This document shows positions 42,184 through 51,477 of a stretch of 64,000 bases of DNA, piece after piece. Source of the DNA: SG8-30 sp963710135 (lineage in GTDB: Bacteria; Pseudomonadota; Gammaproteobacteria; Steroidobacterales; Steroidobacteraceae); the NCBI GenBank assembly GCA_963710135.1, contig CAVPYY010000003.1:496001-560000 (forward strand). Direction: 5' to 3'. The translations under genes and the position numbers were made by a program. Position 1 is the stretch's first letter. The number at the start of each line of letters is the position of its first letter. Under the pieces are notes generated by a model. That model made no database searches and was not told the origin of the DNA. It saw only the letters and a program-made list of their open reading frames with translations.

Positions 42184-44163
42184 ATGGCCGGTGACGGCCT
42201 GGCCGACGTCCTGCTGCTGCTGGCGGCGACGCTGCTCGTGGTGGCCTCGCTGCGCCGTCTGCGCCTGCCGCCCATTCTCGGTTTCCTGACGGTCGGCATT
42301 GCGCTCGGGCCCAACGCTCTCGGCTGGGTCGAGGATACGGAGACGACCTCGGTACTGGCCGAGTTCGGCATCGTGTTCATGCTGTTCACGCTCGGCCTCG
42401 AGTTCTCCTTGCCGCGCATGATCGCCATGCGCAACGAGGTGTTCGCGCTAGGCACGGCCCAGGTCGTGCTGACCTCGCTCGCGGCCGGGGCCGTCGGCTG
42501 GTGGCTCGGGGCCCCGCCGGAAGTCGCGATCGTACTGGGGGGCGCGGTGGCGATGTCCTCCACCGCCATCGTCATCAGCCAGCTCTCGGAGCAAGGCGAG
42601 CTCAATCGCACGCACGGGCGGCTGTCCTTCGGCATCCTGCTGTTCCAGGACCTCGCCTACGTCCCGTTCCTGGCGCTGGCCGGCCTGATCGGCACCACCG
42701 GCGGCGACTACACGCCGTCCGGTCTGCTGCTTGCCGTGGCCAAGGGCGCCGCCGCGCTCGCCATCGTGCTCGCGGCGGGCCGTTGGCTGCTGCGCCCGAT
42801 GTTCCACGAGATCGCGCGTGCCCGGACCCAGGAACTGTTCACCATTGCGGTGTTGTTCGTGGCGATCGGGGCCGCCTGGGCCACCCACGCCGTCGGCCTG
42901 TCGTTCGCGCTCGGCGCGTTCCTCGCCGGCATGATGCTCGCCGAAACCGAATACCGATATCAGGTCGAGGCCGGAATCCGGCCGTTCCGCGACACCCTGC
43001 TCGGCCTGTTCTTCGTCACCGTCGGCATGATGCTCGACGTGCGTTTCCTGTTCAGCCAGCTGCCCGTGGTCACGGCGCTGCTGGTCGGGCTGCTGCTGCT
43101 CAAGGCCGGCGTCATCACGCTGGTGGCGAAGCGCTTTGCCGGAACCTGGTTCAAGTCGCTGCGCACCGGCATCGTGCTGGCGGAGGGCGGCGAGTTCGGT
43201 TTCGCGCTGCTCGCGCTGCTGTTGCAAAACCGGCTCATGGGGCAGGAGGCCACCCAGCTGCTGCTGGCCGCCATCACCCTCAGCATGATCGTCTCGCCGC
43301 TCCTGATCCGTCACAACCGCGAGATCGCCCGCTTCCTGCTGCGCGACAAGGGGCCAGCCAGGCCGAAGGTCGGCGAGGTCGACATGGCGACCGACGCGCT
43401 GGCGCACCGCGAGCACGTCATCCTGTGCGGCTTCGGCCGCGTCGGGCAGAACGTGGCGCGGGTGCTCGAGGACCAGGGCTTCGAGTACCTGGCGATGGAC
43501 CTGGATCCGTTCCGCGTGCGCACCGCGCGCGAAGCCGGCGACCCCGTGATCTACGGCGACGCCGCGGACGAGCAGCTGCTGGCCGCGGTGGGTCTGGAGC
43601 ACGCGAGCGCCGTGGTGGTGACATTCTCCGACCCCGATCGCTCGGTGCCCATCGTCCGCGCCATCCGCCAGCTGCGCGCCGATGTGCCGGTGCTGGTGCG
43701 CATGGCGGACGACACCCGTCTCGAGCAGCTGCTCGCGGCTGGCGCGACAGAAGTGGTTCCGGAGACGCTCGAGGCGGCGCTGATGCTGGTGTCCCACGCC
43801 CTGCTGGTGCTGAACGTGCCGATGTCGCGGGTCGTGAAGACCATCGGCGACATCCGCCGCAAGCGCTACAGCCTGCTGCGCAGCGTGTTCCGCAGCGCCA
43901 AGGCGGAGCTGATCGACGACCAGCACAGCCTGCGCGAGGAGCTGCATACGGTGGTGCTGCCCCCCGGGGCCTGGGCGATCTCGCGCAGCATCGCGGAGGT
44001 GCGCGAGCGTGGCGCCGAGGTGTCGTTCACCGCGGTACGGCGCGACGGTATCGTCGGTCGCGACCCGTCCAAGGACATGACGCTGCGCGCGGGCGACGTC
44101 GTCGTGCTGTACGGCACGCCCGAGGCGCTGGAGCATGCCGAAGCCGTGCTGCTGGCGGGCTGA
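42184..44163 (+). CDS. KefB/KefC-like cation:proton antiporter with TrkA domains
   Basis: 659 residues, intact. About 12 membrane helices (residues about 5-380) of the CPA2 Na/H exchanger family, including GIVFMLFTLGLEFSLP and SSTAIVISQLSEQGE, then a TrkA-N nucleotide-binding domain (HVILCGFGRVGQNVARVLED) and a TrkA-C domain (about 575-659). Such proteins exchange K+ or Na+ for protons and are gated by nucleotide or glutathione adducts. The ion cannot be assigned from sequence. Confidence 0.92.
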   Translation: MAGDGLADVLLLLAATLLVVASLRRLRLPPILGFLTVGIALGPNALGWVEDTETTSVLAEFGIVFMLFTLGLEFSLPRMIAMRNEVFALGTAQVVLTSLAAGAVGWWLGAPPEVAIVLGGAVAMSSTAIVISQLSEQGELNRTHGRLSFGILLFQDLAYVPFLALAGLIGTTGGDYTPSGLLLAVAKGAAALAIVLAAGRWLLRPMFHEIARARTQELFTIAVLFVAIGAAWATHAVGLSFALGAFLAGMMLAETEYRYQVEAGIRPFRDTLLGLFFVTVGMMLDVRFLFSQLPVVTALLVGLLLLKAGVITLVAKRFAGTWFKSLRTGIVLAEGGEFGFALLALLLQNRLMGQEATQLLLAAITLSMIVSPLLIRHNREIARFLLRDKGPARPKVGEVDMATDALAHREHVILCGFGRVGQNVARVLEDQGFEYLAMDLDPFRVRTAREAGDPVIYGDAADEQLLAAVGLEHASAVVVTFSDPDRSVPIVRAIRQLRADVPVLVRMADDTRLEQLLAAGATEVVPETLEAALMLVSHALLVLNVPMSRVVKTIGDIRRKRYSLLRSVFRSAKAELIDDQHSLREELHTVVLPPGAWAISRSIAEVRERGAEVSFTAVRRDGIVGRDPSKDMTLRAGDVVVLYGTPEALEHAEAVLLAG

Positions 44164-44169
44164 GCGGCT

Positions 44170-45825
44170 TCAGGGCGCGACCGACAGCGCCCGGCTGTAG
44201 GTCACGTTCATGACGTTGTCGTACCAGCCCTCGACGCGCCCGGCGACCAGGTGCTTGGACACGTAGAAGAACAGCGGCACCAGCGGCGCGTCCTCGAGCA
44301 GCAGCGCTTCCGCCTGGCCGAGCAGCTGCGCGCGACGCACCGGGTCGGTTTCAGCACGGGCGTCGGCGAGCAAGCCATCATAGCCGGCGCTCGTGTAGCG
44401 CGGCAGATTGATGCCAAAGCCGCTCTCCAACAGCTGCAGGAAGGTATAGGGGTCGTTGTAGTCGGCCACCCAGCTGCCACGGAATACCTGCACTTCACGC
44501 GCGTCGATGCTCTGCTTCAGGACCCGGAACTCCTCCGCGGCGAGCGTGGTGTGCACGCCCAGCACCTGCTTCCACATGGCGCTGACCGCGAGCGCGAGTC
44601 GATCGTGCAGCGTGCTCTTGTTGAAGCGCAGCTCGATGGCGAGTGGCTTGTCGTCGCCGTATCCCGCCTGCGCGTACAGGCGCCGCGCCTCGGCAACGCG
44701 TCGCTCCGCCGGCCAATCCGCCCAGGCATAGCGCGCGGGCCGGTAGCCGGCCACGCCGTCCGGCACCCAGCCATAGGCTGCCAGCTCGCCGTCGCCGAGC
44801 ACCTGCCGCACGAGGATCTCGCGGTCGATCGCCATACTGAGCGCGCGCCGCAGTGCCGGCGCGCCTGCAAACGGCGCCTTGTCGGTGGCGAAGCCGTAGT
44901 AGTAGACACCGAGCTGCGGCGAGACGTGCAGGCCCGGCGTGTTGGCCGCTTCGAGACGCGCCACCTGGCCGGGGGGCAGCGTGTAGGTCACGTCGAGCTC
45001 GCCCGCGCGGAACCGGGCGAGTTCGGCCGGCGGGTCGTTGATGTGGTGGTAGCGCACGGCGTCGAGGCGGGTGCGCGCGGCATCCCAGTAGCGCTCGTTG
45101 CGCACCGAGCGGACCCACGCCCCCACCTGCCACTCGACCGGCACGAATGCGCCGTTGGTGACCGCCGTTCCCGGACGCGCAAAGCGCGCGCCCTCCGTGG
45201 CCAGTGTCGGCCGATGCACCGGGAACGTCGCCGGGTGCGACAGGATGGCCAGGAACTGCAGCGCCGGCGCCTCGAGCGTCACCTTCAGCACCTGTGGACC
45301 CAATGCCTCGACACCCAGCTCGGCGGGTGCGCGCTCGCCGCTGAATATCCCGCGCGCATGCAGCACGGGTTCGAGGATCTGCGCGTACTGGGACGCGGTG
45401 GCCGGATCGACCAGCCGGCGCCAGGCCGCGACGAAGTCCTCGGCCTCGACCGCATCGCCGTTCGACCACGCCGCACCGGGCCGCAGCCGGAAGACATAGG
45501 TCCGACCGCCATCGGTCACTTCCCAGGACTCCGCGACGCCGGCGGCGACCCCGCCATCCGCCGCGACGCTGGTCAGGCCCTCGTAGGCATCGCGCAGGAT
45601 GGTGAGCGCCGAATCCATGCGCGCGAGCTGCGGGTCGAGCGAGTCCGGCTCTGCGCCATTGCCGCGCTCGAGCTGCGCGACACCCGCCGCAGCGACCGGC
45701 CCTTCCTGATGGCCGGACTGATAGACCCACCAGAACGCCAGCGCCGCGGCGGCGAACACCGCCAGCAGCGCCACCCGCCGCAGCGGGCTCAGCGGCGGCT
45801 GTGCGGGATCCCGGCCGCGCGACAC
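44170..45825 (-). CDS. Extracellular solute-binding protein, family 5 (OppA-like), membrane-anchored
   Basis: 551 residues. N-terminal membrane anchor (LLAVFAAAALAFWWVYQSG) without a lipobox Cys, then the SBP family 5 fold: ERGNGAEPDSLDPQLARM, SWEVTDGGRTYVFRLRPGAAW, and GSWVADYNDPYTFLQLLESG. Proteins of this type bind oligopeptides. No permease or ATPase gene for peptide uptake is nearby, so it is an orphan binding protein, possibly using a transporter encoded elsewhere. Confidence 0.9.
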   Translation of the reverse strand: MSRGRDPAQPPLSPLRRVALLAVFAAAALAFWWVYQSGHQEGPVAAAGVAQLERGNGAEPDSLDPQLARMDSALTILRDAYEGLTSVAADGGVAAGVAESWEVTDGGRTYVFRLRPGAAWSNGDAVEAEDFVAAWRRLVDPATASQYAQILEPVLHARGIFSGERAPAELGVEALGPQVLKVTLEAPALQFLAILSHPATFPVHRPTLATEGARFARPGTAVTNGAFVPVEWQVGAWVRSVRNERYWDAARTRLDAVRYHHINDPPAELARFRAGELDVTYTLPPGQVARLEAANTPGLHVSPQLGVYYYGFATDKAPFAGAPALRRALSMAIDREILVRQVLGDGELAAYGWVPDGVAGYRPARYAWADWPAERRVAEARRLYAQAGYGDDKPLAIELRFNKSTLHDRLALAVSAMWKQVLGVHTTLAAEEFRVLKQSIDAREVQVFRGSWVADYNDPYTFLQLLESGFGINLPRYTSAGYDGLLADARAETDPVRRAQLLGQAEALLLEDAPLVPLFFYVSKHLVAGRVEGWYDNVMNVTYSRALSVAP

Positions 45826-45829
45826 GTCC

Positions 45830-46462
45830 TCACGCCCACTCGGTCAGCTGCTCGCGCTCGTACAGCGCGCGGAACGACGGCCGTCCCTTCATGCGCCCCA
45901 CGTAGTCGCGGATCGCCGGCCACTCGGTCGCGGGCTTCGGCATGTTGCGCGACCAGCGCATGAGCATGGTGGCCAGGAAATCGGTGGCGGTGACACGCGG
46001 GCCGGCCACGTACGGGCCGTGCGCGGAGAGGTGTTGGGCGATGCGCTCGAAAGCCGCCTCGATCGGCGCCGCGGCGCCCGCCTTGACCGCCTCGGCATGC
46101 GCCTCGCCGGCGGGCCCGGCCGGATAGAACCAGTTGCGGAATGCCGGTTGGACCGTGTTCGCCAGGTGCAGCATCCACTGCAGGTAGGCGAGTCGCTCCG
46201 GCGCGCCCACCGGTGGGGCAAAGCCCGACTCGGGATGACGCTCCGCCAGCAGCAGCAACAGGGCCGCGCATTCGCTCACGGGCCGGCCGTCGACGATCAA
46301 TGTCGGCACCAACCCATTGGGATTGAGCGCGAGGAACTCCGGCCGCTTGTGCTCCCCGGCCTGGAGGTCCAGCCGCTTCAGCTCGTGCGGCGCGCCGATC
46401 TCGATCAGCAGCCAGTGCACCGCCAGACTGGCGGCGCCCGGGGCATAGTAGAGCTGATACAT
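45830..46462 (-). CDS. Glutathione S-transferase family protein
   Basis: 210 residues. The N-terminal thioredoxin-like domain starts YQLYYAPGAASLAVHWLLIE and contains NGLVPTLIVDGRPVSECAAL, the glutathione-binding Pro and SE residues. The C-terminal helical domain has YVAGPRVTATDFLATMLMRW. The substrate is unknown. It ends 4 bases from the OppA-like start and may be in its operon. Confidence 0.9.
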   Translation of the reverse strand: MYQLYYAPGAASLAVHWLLIEIGAPHELKRLDLQAGEHKRPEFLALNPNGLVPTLIVDGRPVSECAALLLLLAERHPESGFAPPVGAPERLAYLQWMLHLANTVQPAFRNWFYPAGPAGEAHAEAVKAGAAAPIEAAFERIAQHLSAHGPYVAGPRVTATDFLATMLMRWSRNMPKPATEWPAIRDYVGRMKGRPSFRALYEREQLTEWA

Positions 46463-46476
46463 GAGCGTCTCCCTGT

Positions 46477-47184
46477 TCAGTCCGCGAGGTCGGGTGGCGC
46501 GGGTGCCCGTGATTCACAATGCGCATCCGGCAGCGGCGCGCCGGCCGGGGTCAGGCACAGCTGCGCAGGCTGCATGCGGCGAAATCGATAGCCGCCGCCG
46601 GCCGGCCCCCAGCGCAGTTCGCCATCGGCGGCAAAGCCGCGATCCCAGTTCTCCATGCCGTCTTCCGACAGCACCAGCCGCGAGATCGCATACGCCGCGC
46701 CCTTGTAACTGTTCGGGCAGCTTGCCCCCGACGTCGTCCCCTCGAAGCGCTGCTTCCCGGCGCGCGTGATGACCGCGTCGCAGCCGGCGAGTTCGGTGAG
46801 ATCCGCCGGCGACAACGCGGCGAACAGCGCCGGGTTGCGCCAGCCGCCGACGAACCGCCCGGGCTCGGGCAACGCGTAGCGCGTGGCGACGATGGCGCCG
46901 TCCGCCCGGGTCAGCAGGCGCGATATGCGCTGCAGATAAGGACGATCAGTCCCCATCATCCAGCTCTCCACGTAGACCCAGCGGCCCGGCTGTGCAGCCC
47001 AGGGCACCTCGACGAGATGCCAGACCGCGGTGCCATAGGCTGGATCCGCCGCAGCCTGCGCGGCGGAACTCCAGCTGCCGAGCTGCAGCGCCAGGTAATC
47101 GTCGATGACGTCCGCGCGCGCGCCCGCTGCCCCGCCCAGCGCCAGAGCCATCACGGCGAGCCGCTTGGCGAGGTTTGCTGTCAT
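46477..47184 (-). CDS. CpcT/CpeT-like protein (DUF1001)
   Basis: 235 residues with a signal peptide ending near GARAD. The body matches the CpcT/CpeT family fold: LQLGSWSSAAQAAADPAYG, WVYVESWMM, PYLQRISRL, FVGGWRNPALFAAL and GCDAVITRAGKQRFEGTT. In cyanobacteria these are phycobiliprotein bilin lyases, but this genome region has no phycobiliproteins and the protein is probably exported, so a different ligand (a tetrapyrrole or other hydrophobic molecule) is more likely. It lies 11 bases after mnmG. Confidence 0.78.
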   Translation of the reverse strand: MTANLAKRLAVMALALGGAAGARADVIDDYLALQLGSWSSAAQAAADPAYGTAVWHLVEVPWAAQPGRWVYVESWMMGTDRPYLQRISRLLTRADGAIVATRYALPEPGRFVGGWRNPALFAALSPADLTELAGCDAVITRAGKQRFEGTTSGASCPNSYKGAAYAISRLVLSEDGMENWDRGFAADGELRWGPAGGGYRFRRMQPAQLCLTPAGAPLPDAHCESRAPAPPDLAD

Positions 47185-47195
47185 GCGTCCCTCGC

Positions 47196-49086
47196 CTAAG
47201 CCGCGCGCGAGCGCTTCTTCAGGTGGATCAGCAGGATCGAGACCGCCGCGGGCGTCATGCCCGGCAGGCGCGAGGCCTGGCCCAGGGTGTGCGGGCGTGC
47301 CTCCGCCAAGCCGCTGTCGCGCCTCGTTCGACAGGCCGGCGACCCGTGCATAGTCGAGGTCGGCCGGCAGCGCCAGCTCTTCGCTGGCCCGCTGCCGCCG
47401 GATCTCGTCGTGCTGCCGCTCGATGTAGCCCGAGTACCTGGCGCGGACTTCCACCTGCTGCACGACCTGCTCGGCGAGTCGCGGGTCGGCGTCCGCCGCG
47501 CGCGGCCCGACCGCCGCCAGCGCGGTGAGCGCGGCATGGCCGACACCCGGCCGGCGCAGCAGGTCGAAGGCACTTTGCTCACGCGTCAACGGAGCCCCCA
47601 GCACGGACAGCGCGTCCTGCTCGTGCAGATCCGCCGGCCGTACCAGGGCGGCGGACAGTCGCCGCACTTCGGCCTCGGTCGCCTCCAGCTTCGCATTGAA
47701 AAACCGCCAGCGCTCGTCGTCCACCAGCCCGAGCCCGCGGCCCGCCGCCGTCAGGCGGAAGTCCGCATTGTCCTCGCGCAGCAGCAGCCGGTGCTCGGCG
47801 CGGCTGGTGAACATGCGGTACGGCTCGCTTGCGCCGCGGGTGATCAGGTCGTCGATCAGCACCCCGATGTAGGCTTCGTCACGGCGCGGCCACCAGGGGT
47901 CCTGGCCGCGTATCCGGCAGGCGGCATTGATGCCCGCGACCAGACCCTGCGCCGCAGCTTCCTCGTAGCCCGTGGTGCCGTTGATCTGCCCGGCGAAATA
48001 CAGCCCCTCGACGCACTTCGTCTCGAGGCCGTAGCCGAGCCCGCGCGGGTCGAAGAAATCGTACTCGATGGCGTAGCCCGGCCGGGTCAGGTGGGCGCGC
48101 TCGAAGCCACGGATGCTTTGCACGAACTCCACCTGCACATCGAAGGGCAGGCTGGTGGAAATGCCGTTCGGATAGATCTCGTGCGTGCCGAGTCCCTCCG
48201 GCTCGACGAATACCTGGTGCGAGCTCTTGTCGGCGAAGCGCTGCACCTTGTCCTCGACCGAGGGGCAATAGCGCGGCCCGGTGCCCTCGATCCGCCCGGT
48301 AAACATCGGCGAGCGGTCGGACGCCGCGCGGATCAGCTCGTGCGTGCGCTCGTTGGTCGCGGTGATGTGGCAAGGCACCTGTCGCGGGTGCTGCTCGCGC
48401 CGCCCGAGGAAGGAGAACACCGGGCGCGGCTCATCGCCGTGCTGGACCTGCATGCGGGAGTAGTCGAGCGTGCGCCCGTCCAGTCGCGGCGGCGTACCGG
48501 TCTTCAGTCGCCCGACGCCGAACGGCAGTTCGCGCAGGCGGCTGGCGAGGCGGTTGGACGGTGGATCGCCCGCGCGACCGCCGGCGTGGTTCTCGAGACC
48601 CACGTGGATGCGCCCACCCAGGAAGGTGCCGACAGTCAGCACCACCGCCCGGGCCTCGAACGCGACTCCGGCCTGGGTCAGGACGCGCTGCACGCGCCCC
48701 GACTCGATCACGATGTCGGCGACCTCGCCCTGGAACAGCGCAAGGCCCGGCTGGTTCTCCAGCATCGCGCGCACCGCGGCCTTGTACAGCTGGCGGTCCG
48801 CCTGGGCGCGGGTGGCGCGCACGGCCGGTCCCTTGCTGGCGTTGAGGGTGCGGAAGTGGATGCCGGCCTGGTCGATGGCGCGCGCCATGGCGCCGCCCAG
48901 CGCATCGATCTCGCGCACCAGGTGACCCTTGCCGATGCCGCCGATCGCCGGGTTGCAGCTCATCTGGCCGAGGGTCTCGATGTTCTGCGTGACGAGCAGC
49001 GTGCGCACCCCCATCCGGGCAGCCGCGAGCGCGGCCTCGGTACCGGCATGGCCGCCGCCAATCACGATGACGTCAAAGGACTTCAA
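47196..49086 (-). CDS. mnmG: tRNA uridine-34 5-carboxymethylaminomethyl modification enzyme MnmG (frameshifted at C-terminus)
   Basis: FAD enzyme that with MnmE modifies the wobble uridine of tRNAs. FAD-binding VIVIGGGHAGTEAALAAARMG (first 20 residues quoted as VIVIGGGHAGTEAALAAARM), CNPAIGGIGKGHLVREIDALGG (conserved Cys), GTFLGGRIHVG, NGISTSLPFDVQ and GQINGTTGYEEAAAQG are typical. The start is a TTG at 49086 (KSFDVIVIGGG). An extra base near 47308 breaks the last 37 residues; correction restores RLAEARPHTLGQASRLPGMT. About 629 residues after correction, as expected. Confidence 0.95.
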
Positions 49087-49243
49087 GCCGGTCGACTCCC
49101 GCAGCTGCCACGTCCCGAGCGCTGCGATTCTATCCTGACCGCCCCCCGGGCTGGATGGTCCCCCGCGGCGGCGGGAGTTTTCCTGCGGCGGACTCCTCGC
49201 CATACTTCGCCCCGCAACGGGACCGGCTGGCGGCGGAGACGAT

Positions 49244-50749
49244 ATGGCAACACGAAGTTCGACATCGGCCACGGGCGCCGTCCTCGCGGCGGCCCTGGGC
49301 CTGCTGTGTGCACCGCCCCCGGCGGTGGCCACGGACACCGCCGCGACGCCCGCCATACCGCTGACTGCCTGCCGGCTGGAGCATCCGCTGGGGATCAGCT
49401 CGGTCGCGGCGCGTTGTGGCGAGCTCGAGCTCGCGGAAAACCCTGAAGAAACCGGCGGCCGGCGCATCCGCCTCGCCATCGCGGTCATCCCGGCGATCGC
49501 CACGCGCGCCCGGCCCGATCCGCTGTTCCTGCTGGCCGGCGGCCCCGGGCAGGGCGCCCGTGAAACCTTCGTGCCGATGCTGTCCGCATTCAGTGCCGTC
49601 CGCCGCGACCGTGATCTGGTGCTGGTCGACCAGCGCGGGACAGGCGGTTCGAACCGCCTGGACTGCAGGTTTCCCGACGAAACCTGGGACAGCGCCGACC
49701 TCGATGCCGCGCAGTTCACCCGACTCGCCAACGAATGCCTGACCACGCTGCCCGGCGATCCCCGCTACTACACGACCAGCATCGCGGTGCAGGACCTCGA
49801 CGCGGTCCGGGCCGCGCTCGGCTACCAGCGCATCAATCTGTATGGCGGCTCCTACGGCACGCGCGTGGCGCAGCATTACGCGAGGCGCTTTCCCGAGCGC
49901 ACCCGCACCGTCACTCTCGACTCGGTGATCGACCCGCAGCTGGCGCTCGGGGCCTCGATGGCGCTCGACGCGCAGGCGGCGCTCGCCGGCAGTTTCGAGC
50001 GCTGCCGTGCCAGCGCCGAGTGCCGCGAACGCTTTCCCGATCCCGCCGGGCAGTTCGCCGCATTGCGCGAGCGGCTGCGCGACGCCGCCGTGCGGGTCAG
50101 CCTGCCGGATCCCGTCAGCGCCGAGCCGCAGACGGTGGACTTCGGCATCGGGCACTTCGCGCTGGCGGTGCGCATGCTGTCCTACTCCGACCTCACGGCC
50201 GGGCTGCTGCCGCTGCTGGTGGACGAGGCCGAAGCGCGCGGCAACTTCGCGCCGCTGGCGGCACAGACGGCCATGATCATCGGCCAGCTGCGCGACGCGC
50301 TCGCCTACGGCATGCACAACAGCGTCGTCTGCTCCGAGGACCTGCCGTTCCTGGATCGCGCCGCCATCGACAGCGCCGCGCTGGAGAGCGCCTACCTGGG
50401 ACCCACCATGCTCGACGGGCTCGAGGCGATGTGCGCGGTGTGGCCGCGGGGCGTGGTGGATGCCGACCTCAAGGCGCCGCTCAAGTCCGACGTGCCGGCG
50501 CTGCTGATGTCCGGCGGCCTCGACCCGGTGACGCCCCCGGCGTATGCGGCGGCCGCGGCCGCGGGGTTCTCCGATCACCTGAACGTGGTGTTCCGCGGCC
50601 ATGGCCACATTCAGCTCGGCTCCTTCTGCGCGCAGTCGCTGCTGCGCGCGTTCCTGGAGGCGGGCACCGCGCAGGGTCTGGACGCCGCTTGCGTGGACAA
50701 GGTCGAACCGATGCCGTTCTTTCTGGGCTTCAACGGGGGCGCGCCATGA
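49244..50749 (+). CDS. Exported alpha/beta hydrolase, S33 peptidase-like with TAP-like C-terminus
   Basis: 501 residues with a signal peptide ending near AVATD. The nucleophile elbow is GGSYGTRV, preceded by LLAGGPGQGARE and LVDQRGTGGSN, the S33 proline-iminopeptidase pattern. The C-terminal TAP-like region has the catalytic Asp in SGGLDPVTPP and the His in GHGHIQLGSFC. It resembles exported tripeptidyl aminopeptidases. It is translationally coupled (ATGA) to an ABC exporter, suggesting the two act on or move the same compound. Confidence 0.88.
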   Translation: MATRSSTSATGAVLAAALGLLCAPPPAVATDTAATPAIPLTACRLEHPLGISSVAARCGELELAENPEETGGRRIRLAIAVIPAIATRARPDPLFLLAGGPGQGARETFVPMLSAFSAVRRDRDLVLVDQRGTGGSNRLDCRFPDETWDSADLDAAQFTRLANECLTTLPGDPRYYTTSIAVQDLDAVRAALGYQRINLYGGSYGTRVAQHYARRFPERTRTVTLDSVIDPQLALGASMALDAQAALAGSFERCRASAECRERFPDPAGQFAALRERLRDAAVRVSLPDPVSAEPQTVDFGIGHFALAVRMLSYSDLTAGLLPLLVDEAEARGNFAPLAAQTAMIIGQLRDALAYGMHNSVVCSEDLPFLDRAAIDSAALESAYLGPTMLDGLEAMCAVWPRGVVDADLKAPLKSDVPALLMSGGLDPVTPPAYAAAAAAGFSDHLNVVFRGHGHIQLGSFCAQSLLRAFLEAGTAQGLDAACVDKVEPMPFFLGFNGGAP

Positions 50750-51477
50750 TCCAGGTCGAAGGGCTGGCCAAGCGCTTCGGGGCGGTGGAGGCGGTGCGCG
50801 ACGTGAGCTTCGCGGCGGCCGACGGCCGCATCACGGGGCTGCTCGGGCCGAACGGTGCCGGCAAGTCCACGACGCTCAGGATGCTGTACACGGTGCTCAA
50901 GCCCGATGCCGGTCGCGCGCTGGTGGACGGCATCGACGTGGTGGCGGATCCGCTGGGCGTACGCCGCACCATCGGCGTGCTGTCGCACGGCTCGGGCATC
51001 TATCCGCAGCTGACCGCGCGGGAAAACATCCGCTATTACGGCGAGCTGCACGGCCTGGCCGGCACGGAGCTCGAGCAGCGCGTCACCGGGTTGATCGCGC
51101 AGCTCGACATGGGCGAATTCGCCGACCGCCGCGCCAAGGGATTCTCGCAGGGCCAGCGCACCAAGGTCTCGCTGGCACGCGCCCTGGTGCACTCGCCGCG
51201 CAACGTGCTGCTCGACGAGCCGACCAACGGCCTCGATGTCATGGCCACGCGCGCGCTGCGCGACCTGATACGGCGCCTGCGCGATGCCGGCCACTGCGTG
51301 CTGTTCTCCAGCCACGTCATGCAGGAGGTCGCCGCGCTGTGCGACGAGGTCGTGATCGTCGATCACGGTCTCGTCGCCGGTCACGGCAGCCCCGAGGCGC
51401 TGCAGCAGCGCTTCGGCGGCGCGACGCTGGAGGAAACGTTCGTGCGCGTCCTGGGCGGCGAAGAGGGGCTGGCATGA
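50746..51477 (+). CDS. natA: ABC transporter ATP-binding protein, NatA-like
   Basis: 243 residues. Walker A GPNGAGKSTTLRML, signature GFSQGQRTKVSLARAL (FSQGQ in place of LSGGQ), Walker B VLLDEPTNGLD and switch His in LFSSHVMQE. The protein belongs to the ABC-2 exporter branch that includes NatA and drug or peptide exporters. Overlaps both neighbours by ATGA. The name NatA is by similarity; the exported substrate is not known. Confidence 0.85.
   Translation: MIQVEGLAKRFGAVEAVRDVSFAAADGRITGLLGPNGAGKSTTLRMLYTVLKPDAGRALVDGIDVVADPLGVRRTIGVLSHGSGIYPQLTARENIRYYGELHGLAGTELEQRVTGLIAQLDMGEFADRRAKGFSQGQRTKVSLARALVHSPRNVLLDEPTNGLDVMATRALRDLIRRLRDAGHCVLFSSHVMQEVAALCDEVVIVDHGLVAGHGSPEALQQRFGGATLEETFVRVLGGEEGLA

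Noticed and set aside
46477..49746. A single 1089-residue frame spanning the CpeT-like gene, mnmG and upstream sequence
   Set aside because: It arises because an extra base near 47308 removes the mnmG stop from its frame; the protein families are unrelated and each has a normal start and end.
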